From contig JAHREC010000045.1 in the NCBI GenBank assembly GCA_020081605.1, forward strand, positions 3,038,001 through 3,102,000: DNA of 64,000 bases. The letters run 5' to 3'. A model generated the notes under the pieces. That model was not told the origin of the DNA. It was given only the letters and a program-made list of their open reading frames with translations, and searched no databases. The stretch is from Albifimbria verrucaria (lineage: Eukaryota > Ascomycota > Sordariomycetes > Hypocreales > Stachybotryaceae). Both the position numbers and the translations under genes were made by a program. Below, piece by piece: positions 47,581 through 59,376 of the stretch (within the stretch, counting starts at the first letter, position 1; every line of letters begins with the position of its first letter).

Positions 47581-48422
47581 GTTGCACATTGCATGTAAGT
47601 AGACACCATGAAGTGATTCTTCTCCAACGTCAGAATTATCAAATACTTATCCGCGTCTAGAACGAGGCTTGGAAGAGAGGATCCAGGAGCGTGGGTGGTT
47701 GAGAATCAAGTTTATGAAGGTATCCCTTGAGGAGGAATGATGGTCAAGAGTGTTTGTAGCCACTGAATAAATCGTCCACCACGTTCTACCATTATACTTC
47801 CTTTCTTTATTCTTCTTCTGGCCTGTTTTGTAGCTTAAGCAAAGTTGGAAATATAAATTTCCAAAGGCTGTGCTTTGAGAGGCAGCGTATGATTCCAATA
47901 ACCTGAATTGGAACATCGACTTAGCTAAAGTTAATAAACCGAGCTTGTTCACTGAACCTATTCGTGTTATATTGGTTTTCAACAGCATGTTTTGTTATGT
48001 TGGAGCTGGTCATAAACACAAAAGTTGTCATGAAACATCAAGCGTTCTGTAGCATCATATTTTAAGGAAAACATGTCGAAATTGCCAAGTGGGAGTTGGT
48101 AAGCTACTAATCAAGCAACCTTCTGTGTAATGGTCTTGGTAAAACTGAACTAACAAATGCCATCAGCTGCCTCCATTTCATGTGCCTGGAACCAATTAGC
48201 CATGTTTTACATTGTCAGAATTATCAATGATGAAGCCGGATAGGCAAAACTGCACTGAAAGCACGATTTGTGTCATTATGAACTTAAGTGCAGTAAATAT
48301 GATGGTATCTGCAGTAATATGACCCCATACATCCAATAACTTTTACCAAAATATGCCCCATCCAAAAAGTATCTAGATATACTACGGCACCATATAAGAC
48401 TCGATAAGCGGACTCAATGATA
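47581..48422. other. Convergent intergenic region
   Basis: AT-rich spacer between the 3' ends of the small secreted protein and the histidine-phosphatase-like gene. A 113-codon minus ORF at 47647 has no recognisable domain. Confidence 0.4.
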
Positions 48423-49090
48423 TCATATTATCCTCTTGACATCCAAACCTGGACAGTTCTGGGAACCAGAATTTGAGATTTCTGCATTGGTGACATCCTT
48501 ATACGGTGGAGGAATGGTCCAAATAAGGTCAAACCTCTCCTCAGGATAGTTTGAAATATCCTTAGCACCCAGTTCCTCAACGATATTATTCATTTGGCCA
48601 TGTTGCCAACTAGTCGAAAATTAGCATTAATGCAGCAAACCCAGAGCGAAGGGAATAATAAGGTCCTGACCAGATAAGAATATTACCACTCCTTTATAAT
48701 CCTTAACAGAATCCGCTACACATTCGCTATCATCACGATCGCAGGAGTGGTCCACCGTGATGCCTAGGTCCGTAGCGAGAGGAAGGACAGTATCGTATGG
48801 GCGCCTCCTACTGCCATCTTTCCAAATAAAGTTCTGAATTTAGCAAATCTGTTTAAAGACGCTTCAAATAGACAATCCACTCACCTTTCTTGTAGTCCTG
48901 GGCCATTATGTATCCAATATTATAAGAAGAGCTTCTGCTGAAAACATTCCGAAGGCACTGAGCACGCTGCTTCCTGCGGGCTGAGCCCAGGGATATCGTC
49001 ATCTTCAGGTTTTTCACCATGACGAATTAAGTAAATTGTCGGTTTACACAAGACCACAGAAGCCAGGAGAAGTACAATTAGTGACTTCAT
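48423..49090 (-). CDS. Secreted histidine-phosphatase (phosphoglycerate-mutase-like) protein
   Basis: Found by assembling short exons: 49090-48885, 48817-48671 and 48609-48423, with introns of 67 and 61 nt. It begins MKSLIVLLLASVVLC, a signal peptide, then TIYLIRHGEKP, the RHG catalytic motif of the histidine-phosphatase superfamily. AQCLRNVFSRSSSYNIGYIM and RRRPYDTVLPLATDLGI follow. The second catalytic His lies in ILICWQHGQMNNIVEELG, formed across the second intron. The C-terminus reads FDLIWTIPPPYKDV and ends in VKRII. Two breaks are needed: near 48985-48995 (two bases missing or one extra) and one missing base near 48685. About 220 residues, typical of small fungal secreted PGM-like proteins. 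The substrate is unknown. Confidence 0.75.
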
Positions 49091-51860
49091 TTTTCTAGTA
49101 TTTTGAATGCAAAGGAGATCTTTTATGTAGAGTAAGTTGTGTAAGGATTCTTGATGAGAGTCATCGGGTGGTGATCTGGCAGGAGAACTCCAGACTTTAT
49201 AGCAAGGAAAGCCGTTCTATCCGTCGGTAAGACATGCATGTCTAGCTGTCCCAGAATAGTAAAAAGCGTTGTGGTGGGTTATGGACCATGGCCCGTTCAG
49301 TTGACCGATGATAGCCCCACTACATCTGCACTCCGCACACGTGCAATTTTCATAACCTGTCACTTGCCGCCAGCAGAAAGATCGACGATGATTTTTCCAA
49401 AGCTGAACAGGGATGCTATCCATACAGTCCTAACTAAACCTAGCAGATTACAACAACATGAACTGAATTGAAAGAACCTTCCATTCTTGGATCTCGTGCG
49501 GAGCTGCGAGCTCTGTTTCTAGCCAGATTTCATAGTACGCCAACGAATTGTACTGTTTGTTGTTGACGGAACAGAGCCGAATTAGAGAGAGATTTACTTC
49601 GTTCAGCTTTACGCCCATATTCCAGTCAATAGGCCACGATTTCAGTTTCCGTGTCAAGGCCCACAGCTCACAAAAACCTCGCGAAGCGATCAGTGATCTT
49701 TACAAGATGCTCAGGCATTATCTGCTTTTGTATTCAAAACTAAATCCAGCTATTTCAGGGTTGTAGGCGTTTGCCTGGAGGCTGGACTCAGGCAATTTAA
49801 GTTGAAAGGGATTTGCAATAGTAATAGCAGATAGAGCTAGTCTACGATAAATTCCCTCTGCCAAAAACATTGCTAAGCGCCAAATTCGCAGGCAGTCATA
49901 CTTCCTTTGGGGTGGAAAAACTATTAAAGCATTATAGGAAGTAGAGGATTTATAAATGCTAGTCAAATCATTTCACTACAATGACACATCAAAATTCGGA
50001 AATTAAGTAAAGTCTTTCGCTCATTTAACTCTTAATGTGATATTGACCTCAATCAAACTCAACGGCTTTACTCTCTTAGAGCCTTCCAATTCTTGTGTTA
50101 CAACGATAATGTGGGCCCCAATTGAGATGATGAACTAACCTTGAGAAGAATTACTTGACTGATGATATCCTCCTTTCTTTCAAACCCTTCGACTCTGTGC
50201 GTAACTGTGCTATAAACGGAACTATGTGAAATACTGCCTGGGCAAGCATGAACAATTTCTTGAAATTCGCCCTCTCAACCTTTACACAAAGTTGCTGTCA
50301 CCATTTGTGTGGGGCTAAGAACCAATATTCAGGGTTCCTCATAATCGCTAGCGGTAAAATCTTCCATCAGACCATTGCACAGCTCCGATTACCCAGATCG
50401 CACCAGGGAATACTAACACAAACCCGATGTTGCGGTAACCTACGTGTTTGGCTTATCAAATAACCGATCTTTACATTTATCCACTGAGTCTCTCTAAGCT
50501 AACGCTTTTAGTTCTTAAAGTTATGACTGATGTTTCTTGCGTGGAGATTTCTTTTGTCCTCTTTGCATCTATAAACTTACTTGCAAGGAGAACTTTGTAT
50601 GAACAAATAAGAATGGTGTGAAAAGGCCTTCAAAGAATTGAAATCTCACAATTCATGTCTGTTTTCCCATTGCATATCTCACGGTTAGGAGGTCTCATGA
50701 ACGAAATTTCTAAGTAATTGTACGCTATCTTCTGCAGTGTAGTTTCTTGGTTGTTCGTGTAGGTTTAACGCTAAAATTCGCTTCAATAAGAGGTCCCTCA
50801 ACCTTAATAACCTTATTTCCAACATCTAAGCCTCTCTTTAAGAGGTGTATTTAGCTGCACTATTCATAACGGTAGACGTTACCAAGAAACAAAGTGAGAA
50901 TACCCCAAAGTATTTCTCTTAACCTCAGAATCTATGAGCTGCCACCGATCCCATTCCCAATTTTAAAATCTACAATGTGTGTTTGTTTCTTTTCTATTTA
51001 TTGATCTTTTTGCTTTGGTTACAAGACTGCACAGTAGAACGAGGAACAGAACAATGTTGCCGTGAAGACTTAGACTAAAATTTCACTAGATTCAAAGTGG
51101 TCAAATTTCCTTTTAATACTAGTTTCCTTAAGCTAGTGATAATAAGTCAAGTCTTTCGATCCACTAGTTCATCCATACGAGCTATAGCTAGCTTATTTTG
51201 ACATAGTGGCTCTGACAGTGATAAAGATTTCCAGATTTAACACGCCGCAAGAACTTGAGAAATGCCAAGGCCCGGGCTTACAAGTCAGTTCCAGCTGCAG
51301 GGGCTGGTCAGGCTTAAATATCGGTGTTAATGTAAATTCCTTTTGTAAGACCGGGTTACTTGGGGTTTTAGAGATGACCAGGGGTGATCCTGGACCAGAT
51401 CAGGACGCTAGAATTCCCTTGCAGCCTGCGATCAATTCACCACAGAATTGAACTTGAGATGACGAATTACCAGTATATCTGCATTGCAGACAACTTCCAG
51501 TAGCCACCTACAGTCTTCATCTATAACGGATCACATTGAATTGGGCGTGCTGACTGGAACAAGATGAACAGCTTCATATCTTAGAGGTCATGGCAGTACA
51601 CGTCGTCAAGGGGCTTAACTCCGATGCACAGCCTCCAGGATGTGCGTACTTTACTATGTCTGGACATGCCAAGTTACCAACCCCTGTTGAACGAGGGTTG
51701 CCACACACGCATTTAATGCCGAGCCGATTGCGCCTTTGCTGCTGGGTGGGGCCATGACGCGGTCCATGAATAAGCATAACAAGGAAGTCCTCCGCTATAA
51801 GAAGCTGGGTGAGGGTCCGTTGCCGTAATCGCAGTAGCACTATTTACTCACGCGACCAAA
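49091..51860. other. 2.8-kb divergent intergenic region
   Basis: Between the histidine phosphatase (minus) and the EEP gene (plus). A minus-strand Cys-containing ORF at 51574-51840 (with VCGNPRSTGVGNLACPD) was considered but has no signal peptide and no known family. Otherwise AT-rich and featureless to me. Confidence 0.4.
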
Positions 51861-52739
51861 ATGTTGTCAAGTCTTTTCAACTTTATCGGGGTTTTTCAGC
51901 CGTCACTCCGCGTCAAGCGCAGTCGCTCGATATACGCCTCATTACCTACAATATACGTTACGATGCAGCGAATCCCCAGCCTCCTGAAGCGCCTTGGTCA
52001 ACACGTGGTCCATTGTTGACCTCACAGCTACAGAACGAGACAGCCAATCAGCCCAACTCACTGCTTTGTTTCCAGGAGGCTCTCAATAACCAAGTCGAGG
52101 ATGTACACAGCGGCCTTGGCGACGATTGGGAGTTTTATGGGCTCGGCCGCGATGGTGGTACAAAGGAGAGTACTCGCCAATCTTCTACCGCTCCTCCGTA
52201 TGGGAACTAGTAAAGGGCTCAACATACTGGCTCAGCTCAACCCCACATCGCGCTGGGTCAAAGGATGGGATGCTGATGCCCCACGAATCGTGACCGTGGC
52301 GCAATTTAAACACACCGAAACCAAAGTGCCATTCACATACATGTGCACGCATTTCGACCATCGAGGCCAAGTTGCCAGAGAGAAGTCAGCAGACTTTATC
52401 GTCAAGAAAGCTCGGTGTGTAGCCAAAAGAACAGGTGGAAAAGTGTTCCTTGGCGGTGATCTTAACATCACACCCGAGAATCAAGCTTACAAGACGCTGG
52501 CGTCAAAGCTGGGCGATGTCAAAGACAAGGTCCCTACATCAAAGCACTATGGTAATGAGGGTACATTCACGGGATTCAGGGAAAGTAGCTGGAGTGGCAG
52601 GGAGCTTGACCACATTTTCGTGCAGAATGACACAGGTATTGAATGGGATTCGTTTGGAATCTTGAACAACACAGGCCCTGATGGTACTCGTATATCCGAT
52701 CACCGACCTGTGGCTGTGGATTTCACGATCCTCGCCTAA
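51861..52739 (+). CDS. Secreted endonuclease/exonuclease/phosphatase (EEP) family protein
   Basis: Metal-dependent phosphodiesterase fold (DNase I/sphingomyelinase-like). The start at 51861 gives a leader MLSSLFNFIG then FSAVTPRQAQS. Conserved motifs appear in order: LITYNIRYD (Asn), LLCFQEAL (Glu), YMCTHFDHRG, FLGGDLNITPEN (Asp/Asn), GRELDHIFV and ISDHRPVAVDF (Asp-His). Length of about 290 residues and the lack of extra domains match secreted fungal EEP proteins of unassigned substrate. One-base losses are inferred at G4/T5 51888-51896, GG 52165-52166 and GGG 52255-52257; homology continues after each. No intron seen. Confidence 0.82.
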
Positions 52740-53755
52740 TTCCTTTAGTCAGGACTCAGGGCAAGACATTGGCTACCGATTGATGAGGGGCCAACATCTC
52801 TGTGTATTTGTGATATGGTGAGAAGCGAAACTTTAGTATTAAATAGAAATAAAACGATCTACAGATTAAGATACATGGTGGTTTTTGTGGACTCGGACGC
52901 TATGTGTGCATCAGGATTTATTTGCACTACTTCTGCATATGCACAAATAACCACTCTCCCCAAGTCTTCGAGGCTACAGGGTAAGTATAAATGGAGAAGA
53001 TGACCGAGCAGTATTGCATAAAATCCAGATGTGTTAAGAACCTAGCAAATTAGTGATGATAGAGATCTCGGCGTTTCTCCCTAGCGCACATAGTTATATT
53101 ATAGTATCATGATTTATGGGGGCATGTCAACGCTGTTTTGTCTGTTGAGACGGCAAGATATCGCGGAGACGGTACTCATTCCGGAGCCTGGAGGACAATG
53201 CAGGAACCTTGAACAAGAATGGGATATCATTTCAACATCCCAATTTGAAGCACTTCCATAGATTGTAAAGGCTTAACACCTATCACCTATGCTTGCCTTA
53301 CAGACTTCAGAGATGGGATACCAAACCAGAGCAACATGAAACGTTGTAATTGGTTAACTATCGAGACTGGAAATAATGCATAGTACAGGGTAGGTGTACC
53401 TCTCCGCCCAATTTTCCCTAAGCTGCTGTCCAAGTGGCTTCTTGGAATTGTCACTCGCCATTTGGAAAATTCACCAAGGGTGACAAACGAGATATTCAAT
53501 CTCAGATCAAGCTACATATAACAAAATTTGGCCGTGGCGTCTCTTTCCACGCTTTATACATCTCAATCATTTGCATCAAAATGCACTTAGGAAAGTAACT
53601 GAGGGCGAGTCTCATTTCGTTACGAGAATATAGTGTTCAAACCACCATAGACAATACCGATCTAAGACATTTCGCGATTTCTAAAACTGATAAAAATAAA
53701 GAAAGGTAGAATAGAATGGGCAGGGTTGTGGTAGAGATGCGGCCTGACGAACAAG
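52740..53755. other. Intergenic, no recognised gene
   Basis: Short ORFs only; nothing recognised upstream of the PKS remnant. Confidence 0.4.
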
Positions 53756-54360
53756 TTGATATGTGACATGGGTAGCCCTATTGGGCTATCCTCTATACTC
53801 GGTGTGGTTAGTGGCCATGGACAAGCCAACTTCACCGTTGGGAATACAGTCCTGGATCAGTATAAAACAGTGTATCCGAGTCTCGCCCTTGGCGCTTCTC
53901 TCGACGTACGCCATGCCTCAACAGACAGTGCTGTTACAAAGACGCTGGCAGGCACAACAGGCAATGGCGACTACGAGAGCTGGGGTTGATGACTTTGCTA
54001 GAATACTATTGTTCAGTACTGAATTTGAGACCACAGTCCTCTATTGGTACTGGCATTGCTAGTGTTCAGTCTAGCCATTTTCCCCGCAAGCCAATGCCGC
54101 GTCGGCTCGCCTTAGACCACGAAGACAATTAACGCCAACTAGCCAGGGCGAACCAGCAATCCTGGTGTCAGACAAAATTGGAATCAGTCCATTTGTGCGG
54201 TCGAGAGGACACTGTTGCAACGTTAGCAAACAAGTGTGCGCCCGTGACACCTTGATGTATGACTATGGCATCAACTCTCTTATTGCAGCGGAATTGCACA
54301 ACTGTTTTGCAAGAGAAATGCGCGTTGGATCCGCCACCGGCATCCTTGGCTGAGCTACAA
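53756..54360 (+). pseudogene. Polyketide synthase remnant (KR and ACP ends)
   Basis: At about 53790-53860 a plus frame reads SSILGVVSGHGQANFTVGNT, which corresponds to the ketoreductase signature SSxSGxxGxxGQANYAAGNT of reducing PKSs. About 400 bases further, 54240-54330 reads TLMYDYGINSLIAAELHNCF, matching the carrier-protein motif (LxxYGxDSLxAxELRNW) with the phosphopantetheine Ser in place and Asp changed to Asn. The intervening sequence has stops and is shorter than in functional enzymes, and no KS, AT or DH is present. It is the decayed 3' end of a highly reducing PKS, not a frame error. Confidence 0.65.
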
Positions 54361-55897
54361 TGCATTCTCGGCAGGCAAATTGGCCGTGGAGGGACAAATT
54401 TTGGAAAGGGAGATGAAAAGTGAGTGCAGGGGTTGGAGCTGGTAGTCAGTTTTGGGTAAACTGAAAAACTAGTTTTAAGCATAGGTAGTTAATCTTAACA
54501 AAGTTACATAAATCAAGAACCAGATTGTCTAAAAAGATGACTTGTCCTGGGGCTGTTGGGGTTGAAGAGCAGAACATAAACTTGGTGAGTACCAACGACC
54601 CATTGTAGTGAAACCATTAGTGCATTTCGGGTTCATTGGTTCATCAGGTCTAGCTAGAAAACGTAAGGTTTACCGCGAGATCAAATCGCAATGGGCTGAA
54701 ACAATACTCCCTCGAACGTTGGTGTTCAGAATTTCCAATGAACGAATAAGGAATGCGATTGAGCTTATGCGGTGAGAATGTTAGCTTGTCGCCTAAGAAG
54801 CAGCGGTAGAACCCTAGAATTGTTGTACCATGAGTTCTCGTCCAAAGCTGATGAACCTACATTGTCACGAACCCAAAAGCAGAATAAATCTATGACTGCG
54901 CCGAAAAATCTAGGCTATGATTTGTAAAGCTCTCGCCTCAGCATGACTTGACGAAAACTATATGTGAATGAAAATGACTGGATGGATGAATGGGTATTTG
55001 GGTAGCACGCACACACAACAAAGCTCTGCCAAAGCAAGAAGACCGAGATATTGCATGCACTTTGCGATCTCTGAAACGAGGTCATTTTCTGGTTTTACAA
55101 GTCAAGGTAAACTGGGATGAACCATTTCTGGCTGTCGGATGTCTTGCAGCAAATGCCATGTGATAAGACCAGGCAAGTGTAATTTGACCTGAGGACAAAC
55201 CAGTAGCTCCGACTTACTGGCCAATGATAAGAGCCCAACATTCAATTGTACTATGAAACTCTCAAGGGCCGAAGAAGATTTTCATCATTTTAATTTAGCG
55301 CCCAGATGCCGGTGTGGCCATGGTTAGCTTTCCATGCCAGTTTTCTTCTGCATTGACATGCGTTTCTCGAACTCCTTATTTGTGACACGCAGTACCCGCC
55401 TAGTGATCAACGTACTCTGGGCCAATCAGCATGTCCCAAAATCGGCTTCATCAATCGGCATGGATACCAGCTCAAGTTCAGACGACAGTTCATTTGGACC
55501 TCCTTACTCCATCTCACCAGCCGAGGCCTCAGGACCACTGCAATTACTTTATTTGTCGCCCTTGTTTCAGGTTTCTAAATGGTAGTGGGGCTGCCGTGTG
55601 CATACAGGGGCCGCCGTTGGCCAGGGCTGGGGATGACAGCTCGTGAGCCCCATTTTGCAATCTAGATCGAACAACCTCGCTTGCAAAACCCACTGCAGCC
55701 AGGCTTGGCGGGTACGCAAGATCAGGAGTACTTATACCAGCTCGCGAAGCCTCAAAGTTGTCGCTTTAGTCCTTCACTCAACTGTCCACTCATTCCTTCG
55801 TTCTTCTGCCCAGTTAGACGCCGGCGTCATTCATTCCTTTTGACACCTTGTGTGAATTCATTCTTTCGACAATTCTTTTCGAACTCAATCTTCCAAG
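54361..55897. other. Intergenic; promoter and 5' UTR of the AA9 gene
   Basis: GGATGGATG-type repeats near 54964. The last 150 bases are pyrimidine-rich (CTTTCGACAATTC), a typical leader of a highly expressed gene. Nothing else seen. Confidence 0.4.
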
Positions 55898-56935
55898 ATG
55901 AAGACAGCTGCCGCTTTCACTTTCGCCGCCTCCATGGCCAACATGGTCGCTGGCCATGCCATCTTCCAGCAGCTCTGGGTGAACGGAGAGGACCAGTCCA
56001 GCACCTGCGTCCGCATGCCTGCGTCCAACTCCCCTATCGAGGACCCTACCTCCAACAACATGCGTTGCAATGCCAACCCGGGAGCCGCCAGCACCACCTG
56101 TGGCGTCAAGGCTGGTGACACCATCACCGTCGAGATGCACCAGCACAATGATCGCGATTGCTCCAAGGAGGCTATCGGTGGTGCTCACCACGGCCCCGTT
56201 ATGATCTACCTGGGTGCCGTCGAGGATGCCGCCACCGCTGATGGCTCCGGCGATTTCTTCAAGGTTTTCGAGGGCGGTTACTTTGAGGGCAACAAGACTT
56301 GGGCCAACGACCTTATCAACGAGGGCTGTGGCAAGCAGAACTTTGTCATCCCCAGTGACATCGCCCCCGGCGACTACCTCCTCCGTGCTGAGACGGTGGC
56401 CCTCCATGCCGCTGGCTCTGCCAACGGTGCCCAGTACTACATGTCCTGCTACCAGCTGCGTATTGAGGGCTCTGGCTCTGCCAAGCCTGCTGGTGTCAAG
56501 TTCCTGGTGCCTACAAGGCTACCGACCCCGGTCTGCTGATTAACAGTAAGTTTCTTGGTCCATACTGCCAGTGCAAACACCCTTACTAACATATTTGCTT
56601 TAGTCTACCAGACCATCACCAACTACGTCATCCCAGGCCCTGCTGTTTACGGCTCAGGCTCCGCGGCTCCAGCTCCCGCGCCTGCTCCCGCTGCTTCCAG
56701 CTCTGCCCCCGCTGCCTCCAGCACTGCTCCCGCTAGCTCTGCTCCTACGACCCTGGTCACTTCGACAGCTTCTGTCCCCGCCACCACCGCTGCTGCCCCA
56801 GCTACTACTGCCCCCGCTGCTGATACCACTGCTCCCGCCCCAGTCCCTACTGAGACACCTGTTACCCCTCCCAAGACATGTAAGCGTAGCCGTGCCCGCA
56901 AGGCTCGCAAGGCCCGCCGCTCGGCTCGTTACTAG
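55898..56935 (+). CDS. Secreted AA9 lytic polysaccharide monooxygenase (LPMO)
   Basis: Copper-dependent cellulose-oxidising enzyme. The signal peptide ends at AG19 and His20 (HAIFQQLWVNG) becomes the N-terminal copper ligand. The second copper His lies in GGAHHGPVMIYLG (His97/98) and the axial Tyr in NGAQYYMSCYQL. Cys37, Cys57, Cys68 and Cys88 are present. A 59-nt intron at 56546-56604 joins LLIN to IYQTITNYVIPGP. Past the catalytic domain is an Ala/Pro/Thr low-complexity tail of about 80 residues ending in a strongly basic stretch (KRSRARKARKARRSAR) in place of a CBM1. Codon use is markedly C-ending and GC-rich compared with neighbours, as in highly expressed genes. One C is missing at CC 56513-56514 (VKF to PGAYKATDPG). 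Confidence 0.88.
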
Positions 56936-57617
56936 ATGTCATTCCGAGGGATGAATAAGGTGTTATAGAGGAGAGAAGATGCATATTCGTGTAAATACCG
57001 TTAATTCCTAGATTCCTTGAAAGTAAAGGATTGAAATATATATTGGACATTGATCTAAACAAACTTCCCATTCGCGAAAGAAGATTCTGGGTTCTTGCAT
57101 GATTATTTCATTGGACAAATTAGGAGGAATGCAGTTGCATCTGAGAGTAAGCCAAATAAAAACGAGGCAACATTTAGCAATGCCACTACAATGTAACCAA
57201 AGAACGTAGTTATAATGAGCTTGGCTCAGAGAGGAACCTACCGTAGGAGCATCGCATATTATTTCTTTTGTATCGGCAGTCACATGTATTAATTAGTGAT
57301 AACTCAACCCCTTACGGAACATCGTAGCCGGCGGTAACGGTGACCAGCTTCCGTGGGTTACAAGGCGAGTTGGAAGACCTAGTTGCGATCATGACTTGAT
57401 GGTATGCTGATAACAGCTGGTTCATCTGAGGCGACACTAGCTAAAGTTGCAATGATTAACTCGTGAGCTTAGATTTTGTGGGATATCATGTAGGTGTAGA
57501 AGTATATGGTTTAGTCTGTGATCTCAGTTCCAGATTAGGCGCCTATATTTACGATGGAAGTAATGGCTCAATCTATGAATGGTTCCTCTCATGATCCCCA
57601 TAGATTCTTCGCCTCTT
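56936..57617. other. Convergent intergenic region
   Basis: Between the 3' ends of the AA9 gene and the flavoenzyme. Nothing recognised. Confidence 0.4.
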
Positions 57618-59169
57618 TTACAACTGAGACACTAACCTCGTAGCCAGTGCTGCTGCTCTACCCGCACGACGTCCAAAACTGTACCTGCGGTCAACCCGCT
57701 CCCGCCAGGATAGTTTTCGTAAAACAGCCCTCCCATCATCTCTCCAACACAATAAAGCCCTGGTAGGGCTGACCAGTCGTCGCACTTAGGAGCTGCGACG
57801 TGGTTGGGTCCACTTGCAGTCCTCCAAAAGTGAAGGTAATCCCACAAGTGACCTTGATGGCCAAGAACGGTGGCTGATTCAATGGTAAGGCCCAGTTTGA
57901 CTTATCCAATTCCAACTTCATTGATGTTGATTTCGTTGATAGTCCATCTTTGATTGCTGGATCCCACTTGGCGTCTGGATACTGCCGCTTGTGGGCGTAG
58001 ACAGCCTCATTGTATGCTTGAATGGTTTCGAGGAATTGGTCTTTGTCACGAAGACCGCGTCTTGTACATTTCTCTGCCAAATCTTCCAGGCTATTTGCGG
58101 TAAGATGCTCCACTCTCTCTTCGCGATACTCTTCCTCCCGAAGCCACGGCGTCGCTTGGGCATCCCACACTTGGAAGGCAACATGCTGGGGTTGCCCCAG
58201 GATGGCACGGCCAAATTTGGCGTAGGTGTAGTTGCGCATATCGATACCTTCATCCACAAAGCGATTCCCATATATATTGAGCATCAAACCCAAAGGGTAT
58301 CCGGATTTGGTGTATTCATTAGAGGCCTCGCGATCACCTGTATGTGGATCTGCGTTGGCGTCCCAGCATGTTGCGTGACAGCCTGACCAATTTCCAAAAG
58401 GTTTCGCATCCAGGTCACGTATAGCGAACTCAAGACAATCGCCGGTGTTGAATGGAGTGCCTCGAACCATGGCTTTCTCCCACCCTGGCCCAAGGTACTG
58501 GCTTCGCAATCGGGCATTTGCTTCAAATCCACCAGCAGCAAATATGACCGTCTTAGTTGTGATAACCTTTTCTGCCCCATCAAGTGAGACTATCGCCTTG
58601 AGTAGGCCCGTGGCAGCATCTCGGTGTACACCAGTGAGCGCAGTTGACCAGGAGAAATGGACACCTTGACGGGCGGCAGCCGCCATCTCATCTTCGATAA
58701 GCCCCTTGCCACCATTTTGTGTTTTAACGCAAAGACCACCCCAGAATTTTATCTTCCCATTGACCTCATAAGCTTGTCTGTTGAAGGATAGTTGGAAATG
58801 AACACCCTTCTCTGCGAGCCATTTGATAGCTTCATTAGAGTCATCAATCAGGGTTTGGGAGAGTGCAGGATCAGATCGTCCTCCACAAACCTTTTGCATG
58901 TCTTGGGAGAAATCTGTAGTTGTGTATGGTGCCAACTCAATCTTAGCGGCTTGGCTTTCTGAGACGTTATTGACAATTGGAAGAAGGTCGATCAGGCCAC
59001 CATGTGTGACGCGGTAGGCTCCCGCAGTGAAATACGAATTCCCACCAGCCCAATCTTTAGGACATTTATCGATCAGCAAGACATGCCTGGCTCCTGCATC
59101 AGTGGCAGATAAAGCGGCAGAAAGACCGGCATTGCCACTGCCGACGACGACAATATCCCAATCCTGCAT
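57618..59169 (-). CDS. FAD-dependent fumarate-reductase/tricarballylate-dehydrogenase-like flavoenzyme
   Basis: FAD_binding_2 family flavoprotein. It starts MQDWDIVVVGSGNAGLSAAL with the GxGxxG dinucleotide motif. GGNSYFTAGAYR, the FAD contact TVIFAAGGFEANARL, and near the C-terminus CGITFTFGGLQVDPTTSQL then YCVGEMMGGLFYENYPGGSG complete the fold. The closest recognisable type is TcuA-like tricarballylate dehydrogenase; related enzymes in fungal clusters desaturate or oxidise small acids. Frame breaks at CCC 57758-57760 and CC 57673-57674 are each fixed by one base and extend the protein to RLVSQL and a stop at 57618-57620. Single exon, about 516 residues. Directly upstream is a Zn2Cys6 regulator on the same strand, with a CGG-N11-CCG site between. 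An NRPS tailoring or precursor-supply role is inferred. Confidence 0.86.
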
Positions 59170-59293
59170 CGGAAATGCAAACGGTGAAGTGGAAACACTG
59201 GTAGTATTATAGATTTATCCAACTGTTATGTTCAGTAGTAGATTGAATGAGAAGTGCCGTTGCGAGTCTGATTTTAACAAGAGATAGTGAGAA

Positions 59294-59301
59294 TATTTAT
59301 A
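59294..59301 (-). promoter_or_regulatory. TATA box of the flavoenzyme gene
   Basis: Read on the minus strand the sequence is TATAAATA, 125 bases upstream of the start codon at 59169. Confidence 0.6.
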
Positions 59302-59353
59302 AGTGCTGCAACGCTCTGAACAGCTCTCGGTCGACTGGGGCCGGAAACTGACT

Positions 59354-59376
59354 CTCCGGAATCCAGCCAACCGGAG
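59354..59376. promoter_or_regulatory. CGG-N11-CCG palindrome, predicted Zn2Cys6 dimer site
   Basis: CTCCGG and CCGGAG form a perfect 6-bp inverted repeat separated by exactly 11 bases, giving CGG-N11-CCG, the spacing known for the Gal4 class. It lies about 55 bases upstream of the flavoenzyme TATA box and about 250 bases beyond the stop codon of a Zn2Cys6 regulator. Binding by that regulator is inference. Confidence 0.6.

Noticed and set aside
51574..51840. Cys-containing minus-strand ORF as a second small secreted protein
   Set aside because: No signal peptide, few cysteines in no known spacing, and it overlaps the promoter of the EEP gene.
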